In this document: in pieces, positions 33,762 through 41,840 of the stretch
How positions within the stretch are numbered: the stretch's first letter is position 1
Layout of the letters: every line of letters starts with the position of its first letter
Assembly: GCA_045590195.1 (NCBI GenBank)
Contig: JAZNQN010000021.1
Coordinates: 1-64,000 of the forward strand
DNA length: 64,000 nt
Direction: 5' to 3'
Source of the DNA: JAZNQN01 sp045590195
Lineage (GTDB): Bacteria; Bacillota; Clostridia; UMGS1883; UMGS1540
Position numbers and translations under genes: made by a program
The notes under the pieces: generated by a model
The model's database searches: none
What the model was told of the DNA's origin: nothing
The model's input: only the letters and a program-made list of their open reading frames with translations

Positions 33762-35230
33762 ATTTCTTCACTGTAAATCGGCGCAAGAGCATCGTGCACC
33801 GCTTTATACTTTTCAAATAATTTAAGATATTTTTCGTGGTTTTCCATATTTGGCACAGTTTCGCTTATAATCTCGTTACATTTTTCCTGAGCATCGGCAA
33901 AAGAAGTAAAAAAGCCACAGGAAACACCTGCCATAATGGCACTTCCAAGGGAAGAATCGGAGCTTTTTTTCTCGATTAAGCCAATTCCAAGCACATCGGC
34001 AACAATCTGCCTCCAGAGAGGGCTTTTTGCGCCGCCGCCTATAATAAACGCCTTTTCTTTATGGTTTATATTTTTACTGTCAAGATATTTTTTACAATCA
34101 AGCAGCGAAAATGCAACGCCTTCAAGCACTGCACGGGTAAAATGTGCCTTTGTATGATGAGCCCTGACGCCTATAAAGCTGCCGCAAAGGTTAGGGTCAG
34201 CATAAGGGGTAAGCTCGCCGTTTAAATATGGATGAAACATAAGCCCTTCGCATCCGGGCTCAATTTTCTCTGCGCCCTTATCAAGCTCTTTATAGTCGCC
34301 ACCGAAGGTATCACGATACCACCTGAGAGATGCGGCGCAGCTTTTTGTAGCAGTTCCAGGGTACCAAAGGCCCTCTGTAACGTGGCTGTAGTTTACAAAA
34401 TCGCGGTCGGGATAAGGCTTATCAGTTATAGTACAAATTCTGCCTGCAGTTGCAAGCTTAATTGTTATATCTCCCTTTTCGGTAGCGCCTGCTGCCAAAA
34501 CCTCGAGGGCAGTATCGGTTGTGCCGCACAAAACTGCAGTGCCCTCGCAAAGGCCGCACTTTTTCGCCGCCTCAGCCGTAACTGTACCAACAATTTCCGA
34601 AGGTGCTTTAACAGTTGGGAGCATATCAGGAGTGATATGTGCCATAGCGCAAAGGCTTTCATCCCACGCCTTTTTGTTAAAATCAAAAAACATACTGCCC
34701 TGCGCCTCTATGTAATCGGTAACAAAATCGCCCGTTAAACAGTGGCGCACATAGTCTTTTGAAAACATAATTTTACGAATCTTTTTAAAGGTTTCGCCCT
34801 CGTTTTCATAAAGCCAAAGCATTTGGGGAAGTGTCCAGATAGTTGAAGGCTTATGAAAGGTTTTCTTCATAATTTCTTCGCCGAAATTTTCTGAAAGAAA
34901 TTTGCTCTGAGCCGTACTTCTTGTATCGGTCCAGTAAATTGAAGGGCGCAATATATTAAAGTTTTCGTCACACAAAACGGCGGTGTGAGTTGCCGCATCA
35001 ATGGAAATTGCGGCAATATCGTTTGCCGAAATGCCGCTGTTTTCCAAAATATTCTTAACGTTCTCACGAAGAGCCTGATACCAGTCCTCTCCCTTTTGTT
35101 CTACAAAACCGTTTTGTGGGTAATATGTTTTATATTCGGTTGTGGAAACCGCTTTTATTTCTCCGCTTTCAGAAAGCAGTGTGGCTTTGGAAGCTCCGCC
35201 GCCAAAATCAATTCCCAGTACGTATTTCAT
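33758..35230 (-). CDS. FGGY-family carbohydrate kinase (xylulokinase-like)
   Basis: A 490-residue ATP-dependent sugar kinase. N-terminal phosphate motif GIDFGGGASKATLL, the FGGY-domain contact region IEAQGSMFFDFNKKAWDE, and the second-domain signatures GTTDTALEVLAAGA, GLMFHPYLNGELTPYADPN and IGGGAKSPLWRQI are present. The closest look is xylulokinase, but FGGY enzymes phosphorylate many pentoses, hexoses and polyols. It follows the IolB-like gene by 12 bases and is read with the aldolase and second kinase of the same operon. Confidence 0.85.
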   Translation of the reverse strand: MKYVLGIDFGGGASKATLLSESGEIKAVSTTEYKTYYPQNGFVEQKGEDWYQALRENVKNILENSGISANDIAAISIDAATHTAVLCDENFNILRPSIYWTDTRSTAQSKFLSENFGEEIMKKTFHKPSTIWTLPQMLWLYENEGETFKKIRKIMFSKDYVRHCLTGDFVTDYIEAQGSMFFDFNKKAWDESLCAMAHITPDMLPTVKAPSEIVGTVTAEAAKKCGLCEGTAVLCGTTDTALEVLAAGATEKGDITIKLATAGRICTITDKPYPDRDFVNYSHVTEGLWYPGTATKSCAASLRWYRDTFGGDYKELDKGAEKIEPGCEGLMFHPYLNGELTPYADPNLCGSFIGVRAHHTKAHFTRAVLEGVAFSLLDCKKYLDSKNINHKEKAFIIGGGAKSPLWRQIVADVLGIGLIEKKSSDSSLGSAIMAGVSCGFFTSFADAQEKCNEIISETVPNMENHEKYLKLFEKYKAVHDALAPIYSEEI

Positions 35231-35242
35231 AGCAATAATCCT

Positions 35243-36031
35243 TTACTTATTAAGGTATGCGTAGTCTTCATCAGTTGTCATAAAGAAGCCACGGTTTTTG
35301 CCGGCCATAATCCAGAGATAGTAGTTTTTGCCCGCAGGAGCACACGCAAATGGATGGTATCCTCTGTGAATTTCAACAGCATCGCCGCTTTTAACTTTAA
35401 TAGTTTCGTCAATATCGCCTTCTTTTGTGTAAACCAGCTGAATGCCCATTCCGGCAGGCTCTTCAAACTCGTAGTAGTAAACTTCTTCTGTGTTGGCTTC
35501 AACCGGCATATTATCATCATCGTGTTTATGTGGTGGGAATGATGACCACTGGCCGCCTTCAACATAAGCTTCGCCAATATAAATAATATCAGCATCAACT
35601 CTTTCATCTAAAATAAAGTGAGCCTGACGCTGCCATCCCGGTTTGCCAAGGTCTTTAATAATTACATCTTCAGCATTTATGAGCTTTGGCTCGAAATCGC
35701 GGTCTGCAGGGCATTTTGCAACTGCAATTGTAACCTCGCCTACTGCTGTAATTGTAAATTCAGTATTTCTAGGAACATAAACGCATGTTGCCGCACCATC
35801 GAACACATTTTTTCTTTTACCAATATTTTCAAAAGTGAAATTTTCGCCTGCAACTGTACATTTACCACCCAAAATTGTAAGGCCGTATTCTTTATCGGTT
35901 TCGCTGTATTTTTTGGTTTCGCCATCGCGAAGTTTAACCATATCAAGCTCGATTAAATCAACGCTGCTGTTAGCTTTTGTAATAATTTCGCTTTTACCGT
36001 ATTTACCATTCCAGCTTTTCTTTAAATTCAT
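35243..36031 (-). CDS. iolB: 5-deoxyglucuronate isomerase (IolB-type)
   Basis: Cupin-fold isomerase that in the myo-inositol pathway turns 5-deoxyglucuronate into 2-deoxy-5-ketogluconate. The family hallmark is clear: GGQWSSFPPHKHDDD near residues 165-180, with metal-binding histidines, followed by EEVYYYEF and HRGYHPF. At 262 residues from ATG 36031 it has normal length. GTG 36040 and TTG 36034 are alternative starts, and AAGGAG lies 10 bases before the ATG inside the end of the PfkB gene. The inositol genes that normally make its substrate (iolG, iolE, iolD) are absent from this window. Confidence 0.88.
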   Translation of the reverse strand: MNLKKSWNGKYGKSEIITKANSSVDLIELDMVKLRDGETKKYSETDKEYGLTILGGKCTVAGENFTFENIGKRKNVFDGAATCVYVPRNTEFTITAVGEVTIAVAKCPADRDFEPKLINAEDVIIKDLGKPGWQRQAHFILDERVDADIIYIGEAYVEGGQWSSFPPHKHDDDNMPVEANTEEVYYYEFEEPAGMGIQLVYTKEGDIDETIKVKSGDAVEIHRGYHPFACAPAGKNYYLWIMAGKNRGFFMTTDEDYAYLNK

Positions 36032-36935
36032 CAAATCCACGCTCCTTTAAAAATTTAACTGTTTCCTCATAGGTTGGAACTGCATCTCTCGCACCAACTT
36101 TTGTGCATTTAATTGCAGAAACCGCGCTGGAGAAAACGCACGAGTTGTAGTAAGAAAATCCTTTTTCTGCCGCAAAAGCAAAGGCTCCGTGAAAAACATC
36201 GCCTGCGCCGTTTGAATCTACGGCGTCAACCTTAAACGACGGATATTCTCTTATTTCGCCGCCTTCGAGGATAATACCTCCTTTTTTGCCCTGAGTAATT
36301 ACAATTACTTCAGGCGAAAAAAGCTCATAAAGTTTTTTGGCAGCATTTTTTGCGTTGCTCTCGCCCGTAAAGGAGAGGGCAAATTCCTCGGAAGGGATTA
36401 AAATATCTGCAAAGGGCAGCAATTTTTCTACCCCTTCATACATTCCGCCCGCATCATACAAAACCTTTGTTCCGCTTTTTTTGGCAAGGACAGCACCTTT
36501 TATGGCGTTTTCCATTTCGTTGCCGTCAACAAGCAAGATTTTTGCATTTTTAATCGCTTCCTGCTTTTTATTATCCAGCTCAAATTTTGGCAGGTTTTGT
36601 TTATTGAAAACGCAGGTTCTGCTGGCATTTTCAAGGCTTAAAAGAATATATGATGCAAAAGATGATGCTCCTTCTACCCTGTCAACACACTCGGTTGATA
36701 CGCCGAATTTTTCCAAATCGGCATACAAAAATTTTCCCGATGCATCGCAGGCGAGCGCACCTATATATGCACACTCAGCTCCCAGAGTTGCAGCGGTAGT
36801 AAGGGCGGTGGCGCAAGGGCCACCTCCACATTCTTTAACGCTTTGGCAGGGGAACTTTTTATCTTCCTCAGGATAAGTATTTATGGTAATAAGCGTATCG
36901 TGCACATTGGCACCAATACCAACTATTTTACTCAT
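36003..36935 (-). CDS. PfkB-family sugar kinase (IolC-like candidate)
   Basis: Ribokinase-fold kinase of 310 residues. The N-terminal substrate site GGGPCATALTTAATLGA and the C-terminal anion-hole motif VDAVDSNGAGDVFHGAFAFA, with the catalytic Asp in GAGD, are present near 35 and 235. In inositol degradation IolC phosphorylates 2-deoxy-5-ketogluconate, which would fit between the adjacent IolB and aldolase. The sequence alone does not fix the substrate. It overlaps the aldolase gene upstream by four bases and runs into the IolB gene. Confidence 0.87.
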   Translation of the reverse strand: MSKIVGIGANVHDTLITINTYPEEDKKFPCQSVKECGGGPCATALTTAATLGAECAYIGALACDASGKFLYADLEKFGVSTECVDRVEGASSFASYILLSLENASRTCVFNKQNLPKFELDNKKQEAIKNAKILLVDGNEMENAIKGAVLAKKSGTKVLYDAGGMYEGVEKLLPFADILIPSEEFALSFTGESNAKNAAKKLYELFSPEVIVITQGKKGGIILEGGEIREYPSFKVDAVDSNGAGDVFHGAFAFAAEKGFSYYNSCVFSSAVSAIKCTKVGARDAVPTYEETVKFLKERGFDEFKEKLEW

Positions 36936-37759
36936 GCTCTTCCCTCAGCCCCTAAAAGTTTAATTTTGCCCATAGCAAATTCTTTTACATTTTGTACTGC
37001 ATCTTTCATAAACATATCAATTGCAACTTTATCTCTTGGAGTTTCAAAAACTTTGTCAAGGAATGAGTAGCATACATCTGTTCCGAAGTTAACTTTTTTG
37101 ATACCACGTTTAATAGATTCTATAATCTGCTCATCAGGAATACCGCTTCCGCCGTGAAGCACGAGAGGAATATTTGCCGCATCACGGATATCGCTTATTC
37201 TCTGCATATCAAGCTTTGGCTCTTTTTTGTATCTGCCGTGAGCAGTACCTACCATAACGGCAAGGGAGCAAACGCCTGTTTTGTCCACAAATTCTGCCGC
37301 TTCTTCAGGCTTTGTAAATTCGCCCATATGGTCATCGTTAACAGTTCCAACGTGGCCAAGCTCGCCTTCAACGGGAACGCCAATGCTCGCGCACAAATCC
37401 ACAATTTTTTTGGTAAGGGCAACGTTTTCGTCAAAGCTATAAGCAGAGCCATCTATCATAATGCCTGTAGCGCCGCCGCGAAGTGCTTTCATAACCTCTT
37501 TTTCAGAAGCGCCGTGGTCAAGATGAAAACAAATCGGAACCTTTGCCGCTTTAGCCGCCGCAACTGCAAGAGGCGCAACGTAGTAACCCTCGCCGTTTGT
37601 AAAAAGGCGTGAGTAACACTGAATTACAATCGGAGCCGAAAGCTCATCTGCAGCCGCAACAATACCCATTGCAGTTTCCATATTGTAAACGTTAAATGCA
37701 GGAAGTGCAAATTCTGCATTTTCTGTATATTTTAAAAGGTCTTTAAGATTTACAAGCAT
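36932..37759 (-). CDS. Class II (zinc) aldolase, FbaA/IolJ/GatY type
   Basis: A 275-residue class II fructose-bisphosphate-type aldolase. Zinc and catalytic parts: CFHLDHGASEKEV near residues 77-89, AEFVDKTGVCSLAVMVGTAHG, and the phosphate-binding LVLHGGSGIPDEQI near 210-220. The same fold cleaves fructose-, tagatose- and 2-deoxy-5-ketogluconate-phosphates. Beside IolB and a PfkB kinase, an IolJ-like cleavage to dihydroxyacetone phosphate and a three-carbon semialdehyde is plausible but not proven. The start overlaps the end of the Fe-S gene by ten bases. Confidence 0.88.
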   Translation of the reverse strand: MLVNLKDLLKYTENAEFALPAFNVYNMETAMGIVAAADELSAPIVIQCYSRLFTNGEGYYVAPLAVAAAKAAKVPICFHLDHGASEKEVMKALRGGATGIMIDGSAYSFDENVALTKKIVDLCASIGVPVEGELGHVGTVNDDHMGEFTKPEEAAEFVDKTGVCSLAVMVGTAHGRYKKEPKLDMQRISDIRDAANIPLVLHGGSGIPDEQIIESIKRGIKKVNFGTDVCYSFLDKVFETPRDKVAIDMFMKDAVQNVKEFAMGKIKLLGAEGRA

Positions 37760-38844
37760 TCTGCCACAGCCTCCTCAATTGTTAAAATATCTACGTTTTC
37801 AGGTTTATACATATTCAAGAGATAGTATTCAGCCGCAGAAGTTGTAACCAAAGTGGTAGCGCCCATACGAATGGCATCTTCCCATCTTCTTTCTGCAACC
37901 TGTTTCATAACTGATGGCATATATTCGTTCATAATAAGGTTACCTGCAAAAACTGTGTCTTTTTTAGTTAAAAGCATTTCGCAAAGTGAGCCGCATTTTG
38001 AAAGAATTTCACGGGTTTTATCAGTTTCGTCAACATCGCGCATCAAAAGTGCGTTATCCTGCGGAGTATAAGCTTTTCCGCTGTTTTTGGGGCTTATTGC
38101 ACCTGAAGCAATTTTTTCTGCAATATAAGAAGTAAATGTTACAACCTCGGCAGAAAGAGCTATTCCCCATTCTTTGTATTCACGAAGGAAAACTTTTGCA
38201 TCAGCCGCATCGTAGGCTACTATTTTCTTGTAGCCGTTTAATGCTTTCGCAGTATCTTCCATAACTTTTTTAGTTTCATCAGCTGCTCCGAATAAAAAGT
38301 CGAGAGCGTAGCCGCTGTCAGGCTCATCAGCGAGCACTGTAAAGCCTTCGCCCATTTTTTCCATAAGCTCAATAGCTTTTATTGCTTTATCAGGAGTTTT
38401 GTAAATTGCATCTTTACCAAGGAAGAAAAGTGTATCAGCATCTTTTGGAAGTGAATTTATTTTTGCAAGAAGGTCACTGCAGAAGCTGTCTTTTCCGAAA
38501 ACATTACCTTTTTCTTCAATATTTGCAAGAAGAGTTTCAATGTGAGCAGGAATTTTTCCCTCAAGTGCTGCTGCAAGGCGGGCCTCTTTAGTAAACTGAA
38601 CAGGATCCCAGCCTGTCACGCAGTCGTTTGAGCAGGCGCCGCAAAGGGCACATTCGTAAAGGTTATCAATAATATCCTGCGAGAAAGGAACGCCTTCTCT
38701 TGCAACCATTGCAAGGGAAAGAGCTCTTGCCCTTGGAGTATTTCTTTCGTGGCCGGTAGCATTTCCTATCGGGCATATATGGCGGCACATCCAGCAAAAG
38801 CGGCATGCGTCAAATGTAGTTTTACTTTTTTCTGAAATCTGCAT
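37750..38844 (-). CDS. Ferredoxin-type (Fe-S) protein partner of a flavin dehydrogenase
   Basis: A 364-residue protein. Two 4Fe-4S motifs stand at the N-terminus, CRFCWMCRHICPIG (about 16-29) and CALCGACSNDCVTG (about 66-79), as in GlpC/GlcF/LutA-type electron carriers. The CCG repeats that normally fill the C-terminal half of those proteins are not visible, and few cysteines remain there, so the second half may have lost the extra cluster site. It lies 12 bases after the GlcD-like gene and probably conducts electrons from that flavoprotein towards the Etf fusion. Confidence 0.82.
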   Translation of the reverse strand: MQISEKSKTTFDACRFCWMCRHICPIGNATGHERNTPRARALSLAMVAREGVPFSQDIIDNLYECALCGACSNDCVTGWDPVQFTKEARLAAALEGKIPAHIETLLANIEEKGNVFGKDSFCSDLLAKINSLPKDADTLFFLGKDAIYKTPDKAIKAIELMEKMGEGFTVLADEPDSGYALDFLFGAADETKKVMEDTAKALNGYKKIVAYDAADAKVFLREYKEWGIALSAEVVTFTSYIAEKIASGAISPKNSGKAYTPQDNALLMRDVDETDKTREILSKCGSLCEMLLTKKDTVFAGNLIMNEYMPSVMKQVAERRWEDAIRMGATTLVTTSAAEYYLLNMYKPENVDILTIEEAVAECL

Positions 38845-38856
38845 TATAACCCCTCC

Positions 38857-40281
38857 TTAAAGTCCAAGTTTAAACGGATTCATAATTCCGTTTGGATCGA
38901 GCTGTTTTTTAATTCCTTCAAGAACCTGCATTGCAGGGCCGTACTGTTCTTTCATAAGGCGGCCAAGCTTTAAGCCAACGCCGTGATGGTCGTTAACAAC
39001 GCCACCGTTTGCGAGCGCTGTTCTGACGCCAAGGTTCCAGATATCGTTATGAAGTCTTAACGCTTCATGTGGGTCCTGTGGAGGATTATCAACAATAAAT
39101 CTGTCGTAAATCATACAGCCCCATTCATACCAGTGTGAGAAGTGAGCAATGTATCTTGCCATCGGGAAGTTGGTTTCAATAGCTTCTTTCATTGCCCAGT
39201 AAATTTTTTCAATGTTATCGTAAGTAGCAATTGTATCAATTGTACCAAACATCTGAGGAAGGTCCATCATATGTCCCGGATAGAAGAATGTAATTTTTTC
39301 TTTCCACCATTTTTCGCCGTATTCGCTGCCCAAATCTTCTGCGCCGTATTTGCCGAAAATTTCCATAAGAATTTTATGTTCAACGGCTACAAGCTCTGCA
39401 GGGCCTTCGATAGCAATATTCATAAATGCACCTTTTTTCTCAACGCCTACAATCTTTTTAATTAAGGTTGCAGTTTCAGCCTCGTCGTAAAGGCGCATTA
39501 CAGAAGGTTTGAATTTCTGCAAAAGCTCACGGCTTGCGTTAAAGGCATCTGTCATATTCTGGAACAAAAATCCACGGAACTTTCTTTCCTCAGGCTGATC
39601 GTAAATTCTCATCTGAGCTTTTGTAATAACACCAAGTGTACCCTCTGAGCCTATGAAAATCTGATTGAGGTCTGGGCCTGCGGCGTGTTTTGGAACGGGA
39701 GATGTTTCAATAATATCACCGTTTGGCAAAACAACCTCCATCTGGAGCACCATATCGTCAATTTTACCATATTTAGTAGAAGAAACGCCTATTCCACGGT
39801 GAGCCAAAAAGCCGCCAACTGTTGAACAGGTAAGTGAGCTTGGGTAATGCATTGTTGCATAGCCTTTTTCGTTTGCCGCCCATTCAATATGTTTGTAAAC
39901 GGAGCCTGTTCCACATTCTATGTACATGCTCTTTGTGTTAATATCGTAAATTTTGTTCATTCTCTTTGTATCGAGAAGTATTCCGCCCGCTACAGGCAAA
40001 GCGCCGCCCTGTGAGCCGGCACCGCCGCCCCATGTTGTAACAGGAATTTTATAGTAGTTTGCAATTTTTAAAACCTTTGAGGTTTCCTGCGCGTCTTTAG
40101 GCGATACAATAATATCGGCCTCAGGCATTCTGCCGCCGCGGTCTGTCCACATTCTTGAAAGCCAGAAGTAGTCAACCCCGTGAGAAATTTTATCAATTTC
40201 TCTTGTTGAGCAGTTTTCTCTGCCAACGGCATCTTCCAGCTCGGACAAAATCATATCCATCATAAAATCGTTAAGCTGCAT
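38857..40281 (-). CDS. GlcD-like FAD-linked oxidase/dehydrogenase
   Basis: A 474-residue flavoprotein of the VAO/PCMH type, like glycolate or D-lactate dehydrogenases. The FAD-binding half has the region TTWGGGAGSQGGALPVAGGI and later GFLAHRGIGVSSTKYG and GSEGTLGVITKAQM. The C-terminal half has the family's FAD-oxidase region (HFSHWYEWGCM, NDHHGVGLKLGRLM). Start ATG 40281 stands nine bases after GGAGG. 40317 is rejected. First gene of the nine-gene operon, facing the RpiR-type regulator. The likely reaction is oxidation of a 2-hydroxy acid or sugar alcohol, passing electrons to the Fe-S protein and Etf fusion. Confidence 0.87.
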   Translation of the reverse strand: MQLNDFMMDMILSELEDAVGRENCSTREIDKISHGVDYFWLSRMWTDRGGRMPEADIIVSPKDAQETSKVLKIANYYKIPVTTWGGGAGSQGGALPVAGGILLDTKRMNKIYDINTKSMYIECGTGSVYKHIEWAANEKGYATMHYPSSLTCSTVGGFLAHRGIGVSSTKYGKIDDMVLQMEVVLPNGDIIETSPVPKHAAGPDLNQIFIGSEGTLGVITKAQMRIYDQPEERKFRGFLFQNMTDAFNASRELLQKFKPSVMRLYDEAETATLIKKIVGVEKKGAFMNIAIEGPAELVAVEHKILMEIFGKYGAEDLGSEYGEKWWKEKITFFYPGHMMDLPQMFGTIDTIATYDNIEKIYWAMKEAIETNFPMARYIAHFSHWYEWGCMIYDRFIVDNPPQDPHEALRLHNDIWNLGVRTALANGGVVNDHHGVGLKLGRLMKEQYGPAMQVLEGIKKQLDPNGIMNPFKLGL

Positions 40282-40301
40282 TTTTTCCATCCTCCATTTT
40301 T

Positions 40302-40316
40302 TGAAAATTATTTTCA
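40302..40316. promoter_or_regulatory. Candidate operator, 15-base perfect palindrome
   Basis: TGAAAAT-T-ATTTTCA lies just upstream of the GlcD-like start codon, downstream of its promoter. The half-site TGAAA/TTTCA is of the kind reported for RpiR/MurR regulators, and such a gene is divergently transcribed next door. This is inference. Confidence 0.5.
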
Positions 40317-40342
40317 TTTTTTGAAAAAATATTTACAATTAC

Positions 40343-40370
40343 ATTATACACGAATAAAAATTTTTTTCAA
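40343..40370 (-). promoter_or_regulatory. Promoter of the nine-gene catabolic operon
   Basis: TTGAAA (40365-40370) and TATAAT (40343-40348) on the minus strand, 16 bases apart. The palindrome at 40302-40316 would sit in the leader. Confidence 0.7.
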
Positions 40371-40388
40371 TAGTTTTTTAAAATTTTT

Positions 40389-40417
40389 TTGACAAATTCG
40401 GCAAAATATGATAAAAT
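40389..40417 (+). promoter_or_regulatory. Promoter of the RpiR-type regulator
   Basis: TTGACA (40389-40394) and TAAAAT (40412-40417) are separated by 17 bases, about 27 bases before the start codon. Confidence 0.8.
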
Positions 40418-40443
40418 TTTAAAAAAATGATACCGAGGTATGT

Positions 40444-41277
40444 ATGAACAGAACAATTTTACAGATAAAAGTTTTATATGATAAGATGGGCGGAGCCGAA
40501 AAAAAGATTGCCGACTGGCTTTTCGAAAACCCTTCGGCTATTATTCCCCTCTCAATTACAGAGCTTGCCGAGGCGTGTGGCTGCGGCGAAGCAACTATTG
40601 TAAGATTTGCAAAAAGGTTGGGGTTTCCCGGTTATCAGGCGCTTAAAATTGCCATTGCCCAAAATGACAGAGGCGAAAATGTCAGTAGTGCAGTTGACAA
40701 AAATGCCACCTGCACCGAAATTTTTTCAAAAATTTCAAACGATATTTACTGTTCCCTTGAAAAAACAAAACAGATTATTGACGAAGCCGCTTTTAAAAAA
40801 GCCGCCGAAATTATAATTTCTTCCAAAAACATTTATATTTTCGGGCTTGGAAATTCTTCGTCAATTGCAATTGATGCGGCACATAAATTTATGCGCGCAG
40901 GGCTAAACGCTTTTTCATACTGCGACAACCATATGCAGGCAATTGCCGCTTCTCACCTTTCAAAAGGCGATCTGGCAATCGGCATTTCCCATTCCGGTTC
41001 TTCCAAAGATATTGTTGAAGCTTTGGAAATTGCCGCAGAGCGTGGCGCAGAAACAATTTCGATTACAAACCGCGGAAAGTCGCCTATTGTTAAAAAAAGC
41101 TCCGTTGCTCTTTTTACTTCTTCAGACGAAACAGAACATTCTATTCTGGGGCTTAATTCCCGTATAGCAGCTCTCACAATTATTGATACGCTTTATGCAT
41201 TTATTGTCAATAATACCCCCGCTGCACCGGAGGCAATCAGCAGAGTTGAAGTTGCTTTGAAGGATAAGAAATATTAG
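40444..41277 (+). CDS. RpiR/MurR-family sugar-phosphate-responsive regulator
   Basis: A 277-residue transcription regulator. The N-terminal RpiR helix-turn-helix domain (about 1-78) includes SITELAEACGCGEATIVRFAKRLGFPGYQALK. A C-terminal SIS sugar-phosphate-binding domain (about 110-270) contains NIYIFGLGNSSSIAIDAAHKF and the AIGISHSGSSKDIVEAL loop. The effector is probably an intermediate of the divergent nine-gene operon, which it likely controls through the shared intergenic region. It ends in a strong terminator. Confidence 0.93.
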   Translation: MNRTILQIKVLYDKMGGAEKKIADWLFENPSAIIPLSITELAEACGCGEATIVRFAKRLGFPGYQALKIAIAQNDRGENVSSAVDKNATCTEIFSKISNDIYCSLEKTKQIIDEAAFKKAAEIIISSKNIYIFGLGNSSSIAIDAAHKFMRAGLNAFSYCDNHMQAIAASHLSKGDLAIGISHSGSSKDIVEALEIAAERGAETISITNRGKSPIVKKSSVALFTSSDETEHSILGLNSRIAALTIIDTLYAFIVNNTPAAPEAISRVEVALKDKKY

Positions 41278-41290
41278 AAGATATATACGC

Positions 41291-41318
41291 AAAAAAGCAC
41301 CCGATCGGGTGCTTTTTT
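41291..41318 (+). terminator. Terminator of the RpiR-type regulator gene
   Basis: A fully palindromic AAAAAAGCACCCGATCGGGTGCTTTTTT. The T-run makes it efficient on the plus strand, and it is symmetrical, so usable on both. Confidence 0.92.
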
Positions 41319-41354
41319 ATGGCTTTCAAGTACGAAATAGATGCAAGATATTTT

Positions 41355-41525
41355 AGCTAAATTTTGCACATTCGTGCAAAGCGAAATTATTGCTCCGCAA
41401 TAGCTAAATTGTTTCTTGCGAAACAGCTAAATTAAATTCGCCTTTAGCGTGTGTAGCACATTTAGCTGCCGCAGGCAATTTAGCTGAACTTGTTCAATTT
41501 AGCTCGCCGCCAGGCGAATTTAGCT
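41355..41525. repeat. Hairpin-spacer repeat array A (AATTTAGCT type)
   Basis: A constant 9-mer alternates with seven variable palindromes. In the left half the 9-mer reads AGCTAAATT (41355, 41380 with one change, 41402, 41425). The right half is inverted, AATTTAGCT (41461 partial, 41477, 41496, 41517). Palindromes: TTGCAC-4-GTGCAA, ATTGC-3-GCAAT, GTTTC-4-GAAAC, TGTG-3-CACA, GCC-3-GGC, GAAC-2-GTTC and CGCC-4-GGCG. The right end abuts the terminator-like hairpin GACAGATTTC...GAAATCTGTC. The head-to-head halves can also pair with each other. Confidence 0.8.
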
Positions 41526-41526
41526 G

Positions 41527-41561
41527 AAAAAAAAGACAGATTTCTTTGTCGAAATCTGTCT
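41527..41561 (-). terminator. Terminator of tRNA-Arg, joined to array A
   Basis: GACAGATTTC and GAAATCTGTC (41535-41560) form a 10-bp stem with a six-base loop, followed by eight T on the minus strand, eight bases beyond the tRNA CCA end. A nearly identical stem occurs at 63110-63132. Confidence 0.85.
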
Positions 41562-41568
41562 TTTTTTC

Positions 41569-41645
41569 TGGCGTGCCTGAAGGGATTCGAACCCCTGACC
41601 TACTGGTCCGTAGCCAGTCACTCTATCCAGCTGAGCTACAGGCAC
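41569..41645 (-). tRNA. tRNA-Arg (anticodon ACG)
   Basis: A 77-base cloverleaf including an encoded CCA. Acceptor stem GTGCCTG/CAGGCAC, D-arm GCTCAGCTGGATAGAG, anticodon stem-loop CTGGCTACGGACCAG with anticodon ACG (reading CGN after A-to-I change), and TPsiC arm GGTTCGAATCC. Confidence 0.97.
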
Positions 41646-41840
41646 AATTATTCACAACGACAATAATTATAGCACATCTAAAATTAAAATGCAACCTTTT
41701 TTTCAAAAAAAAATCAAAAAAATTAATTTTGGGTTTTTTAATGGTTATCACCGGTATTTATTTGCCAAAAAAATTATTGTTACCTATTTATTTAAAAACC
41801 AGTCTACCACTTCACTGTTCCTCATCTCCACCAAATAAAA
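41646..41840. other. Spacer upstream of tRNA-Arg
   Basis: About 195 bases, AT-rich with A8 and T7 runs near 41695-41712. The tRNA promoter should lie within the first 60 bases on the minus strand, but I see no convincing pair of boxes. No gene is visible. Confidence 0.4.

Noticed and set aside
41355..41525. CRISPR array
   Set aside because: The constant unit is only nine bases and the spacers are short palindromes rather than unique 30-base spacers. No cas genes are present.
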